DNA of 64,000 bases from Iris pallida (Eukaryota > Streptophyta > Magnoliopsida > Asparagales > Iridaceae), in assembly GCA_029216955.1 (NCBI GenBank), contig JANAVB010033216.1, forward strand, positions 8,708,230 to 8,772,229. Direction: 5' to 3'. A program made the position numbers and the translations under genes. Positions within the stretch are counted from its first letter, which is position 1, and each line of letters begins with the position of its first letter. Positions 45,632-60,600 of this stretch are shown here, in pieces. The notes beneath the pieces were generated by a model, which was given only the letters and a program-made list of their open reading frames with translations, searched no databases and was not told where the DNA came from.

Positions 45632-48600
45632 CTGAAAAGGTTGATAAGAGCGACATAAATCAGTAGGACAAAAGAGAGAATTCACAGAAGAAAGGTGTGC
45701 ATACGTAGTTCAAATATTTATCCCAGACAAAGAAATGTGTATCCTTCTTATAATGCATTTTTATGTTGATTTTGCAGAATAGTATTGTGGAACCAGTACC
45801 ATTAACTATAAAACTTCTATTAGCGTTCCCACAAATGAGAACTCAAAATCTTCACCAAATTCTACCGCTGTTGGCAACAGCCGAGCTCAGCGATTTATGG
45901 ATCTTGATCAACATTCTACTTTGTTCTGGCTAGAAAAGGAAACCAAACTCAAGCATACTCCAACCAAAAAAAAAATTTCAAGCATAATGTACACACAATA
46001 GCATCAACTCAGCATTGCCAGGAACTACTTTCTATGTGGACTATTCCTTTTCTGATAGCTTTACCTAATCTAAAGTTCCCGGTTGCAGCTGAGATAGGTT
46101 AAGTTGAAGACTCACAAGACACCGCCTCCCATATAAACTCAGAGAGGTCATGTATTGTTGGGTACTTGACAAAATGGCTACTCAGTGCAATTCCAGCGGA
46201 CCTTAGGCATCATTCCTTTCGATTAGCCTTATTTCAGTAAATTAGATGTAAACGTGCTCAGGTCATCTCAAATATCTGAAAGCTTGCAGCAGCCTTTGAA
46301 AACTTGAGTCAATTGCCTCCAAAACTTTGAACATAACTACCTTGTTCAGTTCCTGTGGCTCGTCATTTGAGCATGTGACCAATTCACTCTTTGGGACATA
46401 GAGACCATATGTCTTGTCCATCCTTTCTGGTGTCAGCCTACTCACCAGCAATTTCTGTAACACAAACATTAAAGCCTTTCTTCCAATCACATATTTTCTT
46501 TTTAACCAACAACTGCTGTAACAAAACAGCCGTTAAATCCTCTCTTTCAATCACATCCATTTATCTTTTCCTTAAATTCTATTATCCAAACTCCAATATC
46601 ATTGCATTTCGAAGATGGGCGAGGACGGAAACAGAAATGAGGAAGGATGGAAGGATGAAGAGCAAACATGGTAAGATTTAGGTCCAATTTTACGGGTGTT
46701 TGGATGGATGTCAACCGTTGACAAGATAAAGTGTGCACTAGGTGATGATGCTATTGTCATGTCTAATGACCTGAACTCATTATCAGGCCAAGGTCCCTCT
46801 TCTCTCCCTGGTGGGAAGACCTTTGTAGGACATCAATGTTTTCCCTCTCAACAGTAGATGCCAAAATTTGTAATATAGCATCCTAAATATAGGCCTAAAA
46901 TAATTAACAAGGTCGATAAAATAATTTTGCTGACATTCTAGAAAAATAAAGTTGGTAAACTAAAAAATCTTAAAGAAAACGGAATATAAGTAATGAATAT
47001 ATCAAGGTTTTATTATCATGCTCATTGCTAACCGCCTTGATTTTTCTGACCTTATCAAGTTCCAACTTCAACGCCAAAAGAACAGTACGTTGTCAATTTC
47101 TACAAAGTTCCAACTGTCTTACAGATTGGTGACACTCGATCAATTTCTGAACTTTCAACAATTCCTTGAAGGAAATTGTTTCCATGGTATGGACAAGGTA
47201 CTGTAAAAGTATGTTGTTGTCCTTAATAAAGTTGGCTGAAGCCCAAGTTTACTACAATAATTTGGAGAATAAGAGCTGAAATTAAAAAAATTATGCATTC
47301 ACCTCAAACAGTAAAATATGAGCATATACACAATTCTCCCTCCCCAGAAATTTGGGATAAAGGCTTCGTATTTTTGTTGTATACACAATTCTAGGTGGAA
47401 AACCATTGCATACATATACAAGTACACAAATGACAGATTCTCCTGTACAACGACAGCTTAATGACCTAACCACAACGACCAACCTTGTTCTAGGCCTCCT
47501 AGGGAGCACATAATTATAAATTAAAAGTTTCTAGATTGAAATGAATTGCCATTAGAAGCAATTAGATACAACTGGGATATTGTATAAAATTTTCATTGAC
47601 ACACCACCGCAGATGAGTTCAATGCTTATAGTTAAATTGAAAGTTGTCTGATATTGTCATGGAGGCAATCATTGATGTAAAACTAGACTGACAAAATTGT
47701 TAATTAGAAACTTACATAAAATAAGAACTTTCATAATAGACCTAAACTAAATTCAGCGACATATTCATGCTTCTTTTTTTGAGATGCATATTCATGCTTG
47801 TTATACATACCTAAAGGTTGTCTGCACAAATCAAGAAAGTGAGAAAATCACAAGGCAAGCGTGGTCAAAGTGTTACAAGGAAGAACACACAACCGGCCAA
47901 ACTATTTGACAAAATAAATGAAGCATCAAATAATCTAAAAGAATAAATGCAGGTAAGGTACATGATAATCTAAAAGAATAAATGCAGGTAAGGTACATGA
48001 CATTAAGGTCGAATAAAGACAGGCATTAGTTAGCTTCCAAAAAATAATTTTTTTATGGAAAGATACCCAGTGAACTGAGAAGCTGAAGCCCATGATCTTT
48101 GAACGTGTTTGAGTACTGCTTAGTTCCGGTATGATTAGACCAGTAACAGGCCCAGCACCTATGGCAAATGTGAATATATACCTACATATAAAGAAAATAT
48201 GTTCTATTAAACATCAATCTATTGATATATTTCCCATAGTCCTCTTTCTTATATTAAAACCTATACACTTCAAATTAATTAGAGGCATATACATGATGTA
48301 TGACATAACTGTAAATAGTCACATTACTGTGGTAAGATGATATTATGGTAGTTTATGACACAATGAGCTTGAATGACACGACTTGCTAGCATTCTTTTAT
48401 GATAAATGGATAATGAATTACCAATGAAGATTGTTGAATGATACTAAGTGATATAAGTATAACTTATTTATTGTGGACGAGGATGATATAGCAGAAGAGG
48501 GAGATGGGTAATTGGGTTACTTAGGTTTGGGTTATGCGAAGGAGAAGAAAGATTGGGTTTTCGTTGTTCATTAATGGCAAATTTGATACAAAGAGCAAGA

Positions 48601-51600
48601 AGAATGAAATATTAAATCCAAGATATCAATAACACCACAAATAAAATAAATTATCTTCAACTCTTCATTCACCTAAATTAAGCAATACCATGTATATATA
48701 CCACAAACTAGGCATCCAAGAAAGTAATCATAATCCTAGATACGAAATATAACTAGTCTAAAAGTAAACCAAATATCAAAAATCAATTACATGAATAGTT
48801 AAACCAAATACACCCGAAAAATAGAAACCTTTTGTCTAAATATTAACTTACACTCAACATGTTTACTAATTGGCTATATTTATCTCATGTTATATCCCCA
48901 ATTGTCATATCCTTAAATTTCAAACTAACTATTGTGTATACATTTTAAACTATTGTGTATACATAGTGTCCTATCCATTCAAGAAGAGGAAACCTAGTAC
49001 AATTATCTCTTCCATTCTCCACAATTAAATAGATATTAATATGAGTTTTATATGAGCCATTACATGCAACACAGTCCTGGTAATTCTATAGATTCTAATT
49101 TCATGCCTCAATGGGAAAGGCACATCCGTGCAACATAGCTCATGCATCCTTTGCATCTCACAACCTTCTAAACTGTAATATCTGCTGCAGTATCCTTGTA
49201 AACTCACATATCTGTTCAGCTATAAAATATTTACACATTATGTATGATACGAATTAAAAGGTTTGTTTGAATCATGGAATGAAGATGAAGAATACATACA
49301 TGAGAGTTCCAATTACTGATAGATTGTGGCTAACCCTTTCATCTGTAGGAGAAGTAATGGCATAAACTATGAGAAGCATTGAGAATGCCTGCACGATAAT
49401 GGAAATATAGTCAATTAATATCAACAACGGATAAGTTTAACCTCAATATAATCAAGATCAGAGCTTTAAGCCGTCCGATAACAATTAGCAACAACAACAA
49501 CAATAACAATAATAATAGTAAATAAATAAATACAGACTAAGATATTTACGAAAGGCATATACGATGAAAATCATTCATGCCTCCACAGATTTGGAGATTT
49601 TATTTCATTAGCTAACAATTATGCCCGCTACCACGGGTACCCAACAGTTGGGGCTGGTGTGGGTTATTGGGGAGGTCACAGGTTCGAGGCTTGGACTCAA
49701 CGGGAAAAGAAAAAAAAAAATTATGCCCATTGCATTTAAACAAGTTCATGCACTATCACCATCCTGAACTGAGCATTACCAGCAAAAAGCTAGTTAAATA
49801 GAAAATTTGAAGAGAGGATCCGAGAAGGTTTATACAAAATTACACAAGCGATATCCAATTTGACTACAGAACTTTATATATTAGCCTAAACTAGTAATGG
49901 GAAGTGAAATTCAGAGAAAAGTTCTAGTTTATTGATGTGAATAAAACATGAGAAACCTTGGTACATTTATAGGAGCAAGTCATGACATCCTCCTTTAACC
50001 CAGGCAATGAGGGATTAAAGCTAGATATACAATAATTAATACTTAACTGACACTCCCCACAAGCTGGAGCATAGATATCAATCATTCACATCTTGGATAA
50101 CAGTCGAGCAAACAAAAGTCGAGGTAGTGGTTTAGTGAGGATATATGTCAGCTAAGTTGAAGAAGAAATGTGTTGTAGGACAACTTTCTTTTCTATCACT
50201 TTCTCTCGAATAAAATAGTAGTTTATCTCAATATGCTTAGTCCTTTCATAAAAGACTGTAATTTCAGTAATATGGATAACAGTCATGTGTTACAGTAAAG
50301 AGCAGCTCGAGACAAGGGGGTACCTCCAAGATATGTAAGGAGCGAGTGAAACCAAATCAACTCATGACAACATATGTCATAGCTCAATCTTCCAGGAAGT
50401 CAAGTTAACCGATGGTAGAGTAACAACCATCAATTGATCCAACAAAGTTAGCATTTGCAAAGGTTGTGAACGATATTGTAGAAAGTCTATAGAGAACATC
50501 ATGTCCAGGAGTTTTCTTTATTTAGCGTAGATTCTTGTCAACAGGACGAAGATGAGAGGTCAACGGATTCTTCATATACTGGCTTGGCTCACTGTACTCA
50601 CAATCTAGGCAATGTCTAGACGACTGGCGGTAAGATAAGTTAGCTTCTCAACCAATCATCTATAATGTCCTGGGTCAGATAGAGGAGAATCTGATAAAGA
50701 GCTCAATTTGGATAGTTTGATTATGGAATTCATAAGTGGGTCTACTTGTCTGGAACCTAAGAATCATGTCTCAGATAAAAATTTCAATGCATATTTGTGT
50801 TGAGAAATATACAATCATCCACGATACATCAGTACCAAGAAAGTATTTCAATAGCCTAAGGTTCTTTGTATGAAAATGGGAGGCTAACTATTCTTTTACT
50901 TTGTAAATGCCAACATAATCATCTCTAGTGATGATTATGCCATCCACATAAATAAGTAAGATGAGTATGCCTTGAGACATCTGATGTGTAAATAAGGACG
51001 TATCTGAGATGCTATGGACAAACTCAATATGTTGCAAGACCTTGTTGAACTAGTCAAATCATGCACGTGGTAACTGCTTCAGACTATACATGGACTTCTC
51101 TAGGAGACAAACCATAGACTCTCATTCTCTCAAAGCATAGAGGTTGTTGCATAAAAATAGTCTCTGAAAGATTGTCATTGAGAAGGGCATTCTTTATGTC
51201 TGACTAATGAAGATGCAAATTTCAGAAAACTCCCAAAGATAGAAGAACCCGAACATAAGTCAATTTAGCAACGGGTGAAAAAGTATCAACATAATCCAAC
51301 CATATTGTTGGGTAAAGTCCTTAGGCACTAAACGGGCTTTGAGCTGATCAACCAAGCCATCTGGTTTTTGTTTAACACTAAATATCCACTTACATTCAAC
51401 CACCTTTTTACCTGAAGGCAAGGGTACCAAAGTCCAAGTATGATTAGAGTATAGTACATTAAGTTCCTCAACCATAATGGCATACCAACATGTATGCTGA
51501 AGTGCTTCCCGAATAGAGGAAGGGTGATGACAGCCAAAAAAAAACAAATTTACGACCAGATGGAGTCAAACGATGATAGAAAATGATGTTAGAAATATGA

Positions 51601-54600
51601 TGGATAGTAGTACACGAGCGCTTACCCTTGTGAAGAGCAATAAGAAGATATAGACCTTAATCTGAAGTCAGTGGAGGTAGATGAGTAGGAACATAAGGCT
51701 ACAATGTAGTACATGCAGAAGAATCATGAGTGATAACCGGAGAAATAGTAGCAGGTGAAGGAATGACCTCGTCCTGATGCCTGTATACATGGGGAAAGGG
51801 AATCAAAGACACAGACCTAGAAGATATAAAAGAAATAGGTATATCAAGTTCAGATGAAGGAATAAGAGGAACATGAATCATAGACAATGGAAATGTAGAT
51901 GGTGTACCAGAATCGAAATAAACATAATCTTCAAGAAAAGTAACATCACAAGACACAACCACCTTCGAAGTAGTAGGATAAAAAAAATCATACCGTTTCT
52001 ATATCCAAAAATAACTAAAAATATCATACAAGTAGCTCGCGGATAAAATTTATCCACCCGAGGTCCAAGATTATGAGTATAGTAAAGACAATCAAAAACC
52101 TTTGGAGTGACAAGAAAGAGTTTACCCTATTGAAAGAGGATCGAAAAAGATGATTTGTTCTCGAGGACATGTGAAGACATGCGGTTTATATCAAAACAAG
52201 AAGCTACGACCGCAAAATTTCATAATTACTTGGGAACATTCATATGAATAAGGAAAGAGAAGGCTACCTCAAGAAGGTGTATATTCTTACGTTCTAATAT
52301 TATTATGTTGAGCGGTATATGAGCAGGAAGTCTAATGAATTATGTAATGAGTCTGACAGAATATTTGAAATTACATACTCACATATTCCTTAGCATTATT
52401 CTTACGTTCTAATATTATTATGTTGAGCGGTAAATGAGCAGGAAGTCTGATGAATTATGTAATGAGTCTGACAGAATGTTTGAAATTACATACTCATATT
52501 CCTTAGTATTATTAGATCGAAGAACCTTGATACAAACAAGGTAGTCAAAGGCGCAAGGCGTACTTAAGGCGCGCGTCCGAGTGAAGTGAGGCGCAAAACA
52601 AAAATAATAAAAATATACATAAATAAATTAGTAACGTAAGAAATAAAATCAGATAACATATAAAACCAAAAAACCATGTTAACAAAACCAAGTGAACTAG
52701 CATAGCAACAATAACACCCAACAAAACTAACAAAAATTTGTATTTTTCCTACAACGCTTTTAGTAAATTTTAGTTTTTCAAGTTCAACTGTAGCCAACTT
52801 TGGCAACCGTGGAAGGGCTATCTTCCTACCACTTGTATGAGGTAAGGGCTACATCTATCTCTTTTTTTTATAAAAAATAAAAAATACATAAGGCGCGCCT
52901 TTTCTTTGTTGTGCCTTGCTGAAAGGCGCACCTAAGACGCGCCTTGGGAGCGCCCGGAGAAATGTGCCTTGCCTAGTGAAGTGCAAGACGCAAATGTTGT
53001 GCCTTGCTCCGAGATGCGCCTTTGACTAGCATGGATACAAATAAAAAATATCAAAATGATTAGAAATTTCAACCAAAAAAATTGAAAAACAGACAGAAGA
53101 TCGAACTTAGAATGAAGAAGATATAATCATGTCATGTGTGAGTAATCATCAATTAAAGTGACAAAGTATTTAGGGTTATTTAGTTTCAGGGTCTTATATA
53201 TAAAAAAAATTATGTTTAGGTCTCCATATTGTCCAAAATAGGTTTTGGGTTTTATCCTAACGGTTGACTTGACTGATCGTCCAAAATGGAGACCTAAACT
53301 CAAATCTTGAATATTATACGAGACCCTAAAAACTAAATGGAAATATGTGAGGGTTGTGTGAGTTGGTTTATTCAGTTTTGTATAGTGGGGGATTGTGTGA
53401 CTTGGGTTATTTAGTTTCGTGACCAATTGAGAATGAGACTTAAGACATTGTTGTTTGCATATATCCTGATCTCAGCAACCACATAGCTCTCATGACGACA
53501 ATTTCGACGGGATAACTTCATGGACATCATATATCGTCAAATGTCTCTCGTCCTGCACGCATTGTTGAATGCTTGCAATTTAAGAACCTTGGAGGGTTGT
53601 GTAGTTGCCGAGATCATGATAGAAGCAAACAACAGTGTCACAAGTTTCATTCTTGATTGGTAATGAGAAAACTAAATAACCCAAGTCACACAACCCTCGC
53701 ATATTTTCATTTAGTTTTAGGTCTCGTATAATATTTAAAATTTGCGTTTATGTCTCCATTTTTTAGAGTCAGTCAAGTCTACCTTTAGGACAAGACTCAA
53801 ACCCTATTATGGATAATATGGAGACCTAAATGCAAGTTTTCAATATTATATGAGACCCTAAAACTAAATAACCCAAAATATTTATAACCATGCACACTCA
53901 GAAATTTAATAGAACCCTAAATATTACTATGAACCAAAGCAAAAGGTAAATCAAATCATTTATAAACAGGATGAAAAGAGGACTGATGATGCTTCCCAAG
54001 AAGTACATAACTCTCAACTAAATTCAGAGAATGATAAATTTGGTAACATAATGCGTAACAAAGATAACGAATGATGCCTAAGTCATCTATGACACTGAAT
54101 CAAAGGAGCAACCACTAACGCATTGGACATATGATCTACGTAGTAAAGGTCATTCTGTTCATGCTCCCTACAATCCATTACTTCGTCAAAGGTCCTATAT
54201 CACAAACTAAAATAGATAAAATGTTACTGAATAATTAAAATCATGTGTAAGATGACAAATAGATAATAAGTTATGATAGAGTGATAGAACAATGAGTATT
54301 TTTCAAATGTAAAGACTGCGTAAACGATAAATCAACAGTATCAAAAAATTATTAGTAGTACCGTCAGCCATAAAATTAAATTTGTAAGGGCTACAAGCAA
54401 GATTTGAGGACCGGTCATGAGACATATGGTTCGAGGTGCCGAAATCAGCAACCCACGAGTGAGAATAAGAAAGGAGAAAGATACCTAATGGAGTCGAAAG
54501 ATTACAGGAGATAAGAGGAGAGCGATCGATGCAACTGTCCCTATTAATCATTAAAAAATAACATATGGCCACTGGCAGAGAAGCAGAGAAGCAGTATTAG

Positions 54601-57600
54601 GAACATATGCATGTCTGACAGTAGGTATATTATCAGGGTAAAAATACTTCTCCAAACACTAGTCTTCGCAATGATAGATTCTCCTACAATAGGAATAATA
54701 TACACCACCACGATCGTTGCATACTCGTCCCAAGTACTACAACCTCAAGCAGATAAAGGAGGATGCCTACGAACAACACCCTGGCCTCCAGAAAAAAGAA
54801 TCAGAAGTGCCTTATCTAGATTGAAAGTGACCACCACGGTCCTGGCCTCGGGTAGCAAGGGCAATTGATAGGGACTCGGCAACGGTAGAAGATTAAACAC
54901 ACGATAAACTATCATGTTTCGATTTCGTAGAACCAATCGTCCTCACTAAGGCGTATGTGTCGTGAGCCTAAGTTGCGCTCGCGCAAGATGATTACCATAA
55001 CGGTCGATATAGTAGCTTAGCGATAGAGTCGTCGTACAGAAGTCCCGAATAGAAAAGTTGAATCAACACATTTGTATGGAAAACGTCATCTTTATTGATA
55101 CTGAAAATGTAATGTTACAACGGTTCGAAACCAAGATTACAATCACTCAGAGCTCACTCTCTCTCTGAATATAATCACTCAGCTCTTTCTCTTCTCTCAA
55201 TACAAAAGGATCGTGCCCTTTAGGCTTAGAATTTGAAGCAGGCGATGTCCATACATTATGTCATGTATAGGTGAAACTCCAACACGGCCGCAACGACATA
55301 GTTGTGCCATAAAACTCGTTCGTGTAACAACATCGAGGCCGTGCCTCGCAATAGTGTGATTTACTCAATACTTGCCTTACGGCCTTCCCTCGTTTCATCG
55401 TGCAAATGGCTTAATCATAGACTTGTGAACTTAGTGTCAACGACTCAAAATACGACACCATATCTCGTGCCGAAGCACGTGTCTCTGCTACAGCCAAATC
55501 TCAGACTCCATACTCGTGTTGCATACCGCGTACACATTTCTTAACTCCTTCGTGCCATGCATACACTTCTTGACTCATTCGTGTCGTGCATACACATCTT
55601 AACTCAATCTAAAGCATGCACGTGGAACGTCGATACCAAGCCGACTCAAACTATATGAAAGGGTCACTAGCACGATAAGTTATCCCTGGACCATAAGGAT
55701 AAGACGGTACATTCATTAAAACGAGGCATGATCTCGACGATTTTTTCGCAATACCCGCTATATGATGCACCCCTTGGGTCAGGTCGCACACCATCCGAAG
55801 GTTCCGCAAGCCGGTTCCACCTAGGTCGAGTCGATCCCAGTGTCCCGACAATCGTTCGAGGAACTCAAATTTTGTGCACAAGTTGTCTAATGACCATGCA
55901 AGACTCAACTCAACTCATCATGCTACTGAACCATTCCTCTTCTTTTCTTTCCATATTCCATGCATCTCCCAAAACCAGGAACTGCCTCGACGACTAACGG
56001 TTTCGAGAACTTTCCATGTTTCCATATATTTCTGACTCATTCCAGGAACAACTATTTGATAGCTTTCCTGCTTAACTTGAACCAATCGTGTTACGTGCAG
56101 TGCCACCAACCGAGTCATACTATATATGACAAGCTTTGATACCATGGAAACGTGCATGCTAAGACAAGCACCTAATCTGTGGGAACGTGCATGCTATGAC
56201 ATCAAGTTGATAGCCCGTGGTAGAAATCTATTTAACTCAATTGTGAGGTCGAAAGATCGAGTGCCAAGTTTGAAAACACATCGTGGAGAGACATCTAGGC
56301 ACAAAGTTGACATTTCCATGTTCTACTCACCCTTGACACAATGAGATTATTCCCTTAGCTATGTGGTTTCATCTATTTTATCATCAAACCTACTCAGTGC
56401 TTATGAAAACAACATTTTATTAAATATGAAGGCAAAGCTGAGACAAGTTCATCGAAGCCACCCACCTGAGCAAGGAGTCGTCTCGACCGAGCGACGCTTC
56501 GAGCAAGTCGCTGCATAGTCCAATCCGAACGCCATTTGTGTTCCTTTAATTCATACTGTTGAACTGTTGAGCTGTTGAACTGAGCGGGGCAGGGCACTAC
56601 ATAAACTATCGACAGAACAGTATCGTAGGAGAGTTGTACGAAGAGAGAATCAGTGAGGGGACACCCTCAAAAATAGATGGTAACTGAGCCAAGAAAAGGA
56701 CGCCAACAAGGGTCTCTCATTGTTAGCGAGTAACAATGGGATCAGAAGAAATCGGCTGAAAGACATTCCCTTGCTCAAGAAGGCCATTGAAGAGGGCACC
56801 AAAGTTGTGCACATCTTCTCTATGTATAGTTGTATTGAAGCTGTGAAAGATGTCATAGAGTATATGAAAATTTTCTTTAGACGAGTATAGGGACCAAAGA
56901 TATATCCAAATTTTCTTATCAGTTTTTTAGAGAAATAATAGAGTTATAGCAACGAGCATCCATAGAATTAGACAACCAAATAATTATCTTGCTGTTATTC
57001 TAAAACCAAGAGACATGTTGTGGATCCTTGGAGACTAAGTTATGACTCCATCAAGTGACGATGGAGGTCTTTGTTAATTAAAACATTTTTTATAGCATTG
57101 GACCATTGCCAGTAATCTTTTCATTAGAAAACAAAGGATGATGGTGAGTCGTAAATGTCTTGAAGTCGACTGAAGAGGAAGAAGCATCAAATAATCACCT
57201 TTGTCGTCGTCGGAGGTCATAATCAAGGGCACACAAGATCAACACAACAAAAATTGTTGTCCAACTCACCAAGAGGCAATAGATCAAAAAGACGTCACAA
57301 CGCCGTGTCGAAGTAGAGGAGCTTTAAATACGAGAGAACCAAGCGAGAGACCTCAAGCATGCCCAAAACCAAGCAAGTAATATTGATGGCATGGAGGAAC
57401 CATAGAGATCAGAATGTGCTGGAGGAGGTGTCTGGGAGACGTCATCAAAGACAACTACGCTTGGGAGGGGCTTAAAGGAAGTGATGTAGCTTTGTCGTAC
57501 ATGTCGGTTGTAGCCTCGGCATAGGCTTTCGTAGTAGTCTTGCTGTAAGCGGACGTCTTAGCTAGCTCTGCGGGAGCTGGTATAGGCTTTAGCTCCGTCA

Positions 57601-60600
57601 GATACTATTTTAAACATAGACTCGCCGTAGGTTGATTCTGAAGGGCTAGCTTCGTCAGATACTATGTTAGCTTCGCCAATAGATGTAGTGGCTTCATCAG
57701 AAATTATAGTAGCTTAGCGGTAAGCTAAGGCAGGCACCCAATTTCCAAGTTCTACCATAAAAGAGGCTATGACAGGAGCCACGGTTTGGGGGGGGCATAG
57801 CGAGGAAGGGTAGGCAATGACAGGGTTAGAGTGGGAGGGGGGCTGGCGGGCTAGAAAGGGACGGTTAGGGGAAAAAAATTGGAGTTAGGGTTCTCTCCAA
57901 ATTTTTATAGCTCTGATACCATGAAATTTAGAGATAATTTTTAGTTTATTGATGTGAATAAAACATGAGAAGCCTTGTTACATTTATAGGAGCAAATTAT
58001 GACATCCTCTTTAGCCCAGTGAGACTAATGTGAGGTATATAATAATCGCTAAATGACATAAAGAAAGTGCCATAAATGTCCGATATAGAAACCTAGAAGG
58101 TTTCAAAATAGAGAATCCTGACTACTACTAGGAATGCTTGTCAAGATGCCAAGGAACTCTTATCAAGATAGATAAATAACTTGTAAATTAGCAATGAATA
58201 AAAGTGGTAAGCAAGAAAACTTTATTCAATTATGGTATAGCAAACAATGTTGTTAAAAGCGTCGCCTAAACGCACCTAGGCACTCAAAAGGCGAGATGTG
58301 ATATTTTACTGCCTAATCCAAAGGTATTTAATATATCTTCTCTAGGCGTCGCCTAGACATCAAATGCAAGATTAGGCGAATGAGTAATTAGGCAAGCCTA
58401 GGCGCACGCCTACTTGTTTCGGGTGTTTTATGCAATATTTGGGTCTTTATAAGTTTTATGGACTTGTTTGGTTTTATTGATTTTTAAAGTTGTAGGCTTC
58501 AAGTTTTAAAGGTCCAAATAGAAGTCTCTTTTAAGTTTTAACACTATAAGTTACTAACTAAATAGACATAAAATAAATAAAGAAAAGAGGAGATTTAGTA
58601 GGATGAAGATTATTTTCGATGACGATATTGATGATAATATTCAGGATGATCTCTTAGACTTAGATAATGTTAGATAATGAAGATGGATGATTGAGTAGGA
58701 AGAAGAAGGATTCGTTAAATCATTTACAAATGTGGAACATTGACTCGTTCGCCATCTTATGTTTGTTTTTTTCATTTGAACAATTTTTCTTTGATCATAA
58801 TGACTCATGTGTGATGTTATTGTTTTTAAACTTAATGTTGTGTTTCATAGAGTATTTTATGATTTTGTTAAGTTACTTTGTTATCTTTTATTGGTAATTT
58901 AGTATTAATTTTTGAGTCTTTGTTTTAGTTTCTTGTCTTAAAACTCAAAGTTTGATTAGTTTTTAGAAATATATGGTAGATTTAGATAACCTAACATAAC
59001 AAAATAGAATTTGAGAAGCTGTCAAGGTGACACTTTTCTTCTTCGGACGAGGCTAGGCACTCCTATGCGATGTGGCTTGGCAGCTCGCGTAGGAGCGCCT
59101 AGAGCTTTTTAAAACACTGATAACGGGTAACAAAGAGCCAAAAACATAAGCCCGTAATTAAAATGCTCTTAAAAGGATACTATTTGAAAATGATATGTGA
59201 ACCAAGGGAAAGTTGCATAGACAGGAAGAGAACAGATAAATTTTTGACCAAGAAACTCTCTCCAAACATAATGTCCCTATAAGTTTTAGACGAAGAAGCA
59301 CTCTCTCCAAATATAATTCACCATAAAGTAATGGCTGTGGAGCATGCTTTTTGTGAACCACAGTTTCAATAAACAGTATGGTACCAGTTATGACAAGGCA
59401 TTTACTTTTGTGCTAGGATGTCCACTACTAACATCCTTGATGCCTAGTCTAAAGCTTGGGTATTTTGAGCTAGACACAAAGGATTCCTTTTCACTATAAT
59501 GAGCTTCAGAGCAAGGTTCAGAACAAGCATTCCAGAACTCTATTACAAAGCTTCAGGATATGCTTTCTAGAACTCCACCACAAAGCGTTTATCAACATAG
59601 TCAACTGTTGTACCATCTCCTACATGCACTTGACCTTAATTTGATTCCAAATGCATGGTTCAAAAGATTCAACCATTCCATATGCAAGCCTTGATATTTG
59701 CACTTTGTTGTCAAATGGAATCCTTGGTGAAATATGCTACAAGTGAACCAGTTAGTGTTAAAGAGTGTTACTCACTTACTCTGGTATGTCCATATTTAGT
59801 TTCTCTTTTTCTTATGTCGAGACTTGTGTGTGACTAAAGAGCTAAATCTAAAGAAGGCCTTGCTTTATACCATGTTAAGAATAGAGCTTGGCTCAATGGG
59901 ACAAAGTTCCACTGATGGCTGTCAGTACATAATTATAGGAGTAGGTAAGCGTCCCTCTTTAGTTCCTATCCGATGTAGGACTAAAGAGCAAAGAGAAACT
60001 AAATATGGGCATAAAAGAGTAACACTAACTACTCTAACAGCATATACGGCTTGTTCTTACATATCTGGATCTACATTTGGAAATGACATTGGAGAGTTTT
60101 TGCTAGGAATGCACCAAATAAATTATACTCGAAACAACCACGGTTGAGAATCGTCTTTGTAACATTGAGAAAAATAATTGGTCACTAGTGCAGGTGGGAG
60201 TGAAGTATTACTGGCATTCAGCAGTGCAGTTACCTATTTCTCTGGCTCATAAAAATTTGAATATATCCGAAGTTTCACCATAGAAAATAATAGCTATATC
60301 TAGTTTAGCACCTTACCATCCCTAGATAGCTTCCAGCTAACAATCTCTGCCTGCCTTGTTTATCCATCAGATATAAAGCAAACATTGATCCTGAAGTTTT
60401 CCGGCAACAATAAATATATCCTTTTTAGAAGAAAACATATAAAGCTCATAGAGTGGTATGCAATAATTAATGACTAATTTGACATTTCATTAGATAAATG
60501 AGGTAGGTTTCTTTTTTAGTAAAGCATATAAACTCAAAAAGAGCATAGCAACTTCAGCTACCTGCAAAGTTTGTGATTCCCACAAATAAGCTTGCTAACG

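Larger units (their letters stand above)
49915..58058 (-). mobile_element. Ty1/copia retrotransposon with 137-bp LTRs, minus strand, nested in the transporter intron
   Basis: The left (3') LTR is 49915-50052 and the right (5') LTR 57922-58058. Both start TGAAATT(C/T)AGAGA on the plus strand and end TGACA. A perfect primer-binding site (GCTCTGATACCA on the plus strand, 57910-57921) abuts the right LTR, and a polypurine tract (GCTTGTGGGGAG on the minus strand) abuts the left one. Pieces of Gag, protease, integrase, RT and RNase H appear in order on the minus strand, all with stops. Short LTRs fit small copia lineages such as Ale. The flanking 5-mers (GGAAG and TAAAG) match only partly. Confidence 0.88.
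49389..60316 (-). other. Transporter giant intron (~10.9 kb) holding nested transposons
   Basis: It runs from the donor ATG|GTAAGG at 60316 to the acceptor GTGCAG at 49389. The load: a SINE (49627-49718), a copia element (49915-58058) itself interrupted by three insertions, and a hAT-like MITE (58245-59119). The stretch 59120-60316 shows no further feature. Confidence 0.85.

Noticed and set aside
46263..46490. Extra exon of the transporter or a nested gene (75 codons, minus strand)
   Set aside because: Not similar to the transporter, no matching splice sites, and the exons on either side join in phase without it.
47330..47420. 3' end of a SINE or LINE near GGGATAAAGGCTTCG
   Set aside because: A short resemblance to common plant retroposon tails, but no body, B box or target duplication could be found.
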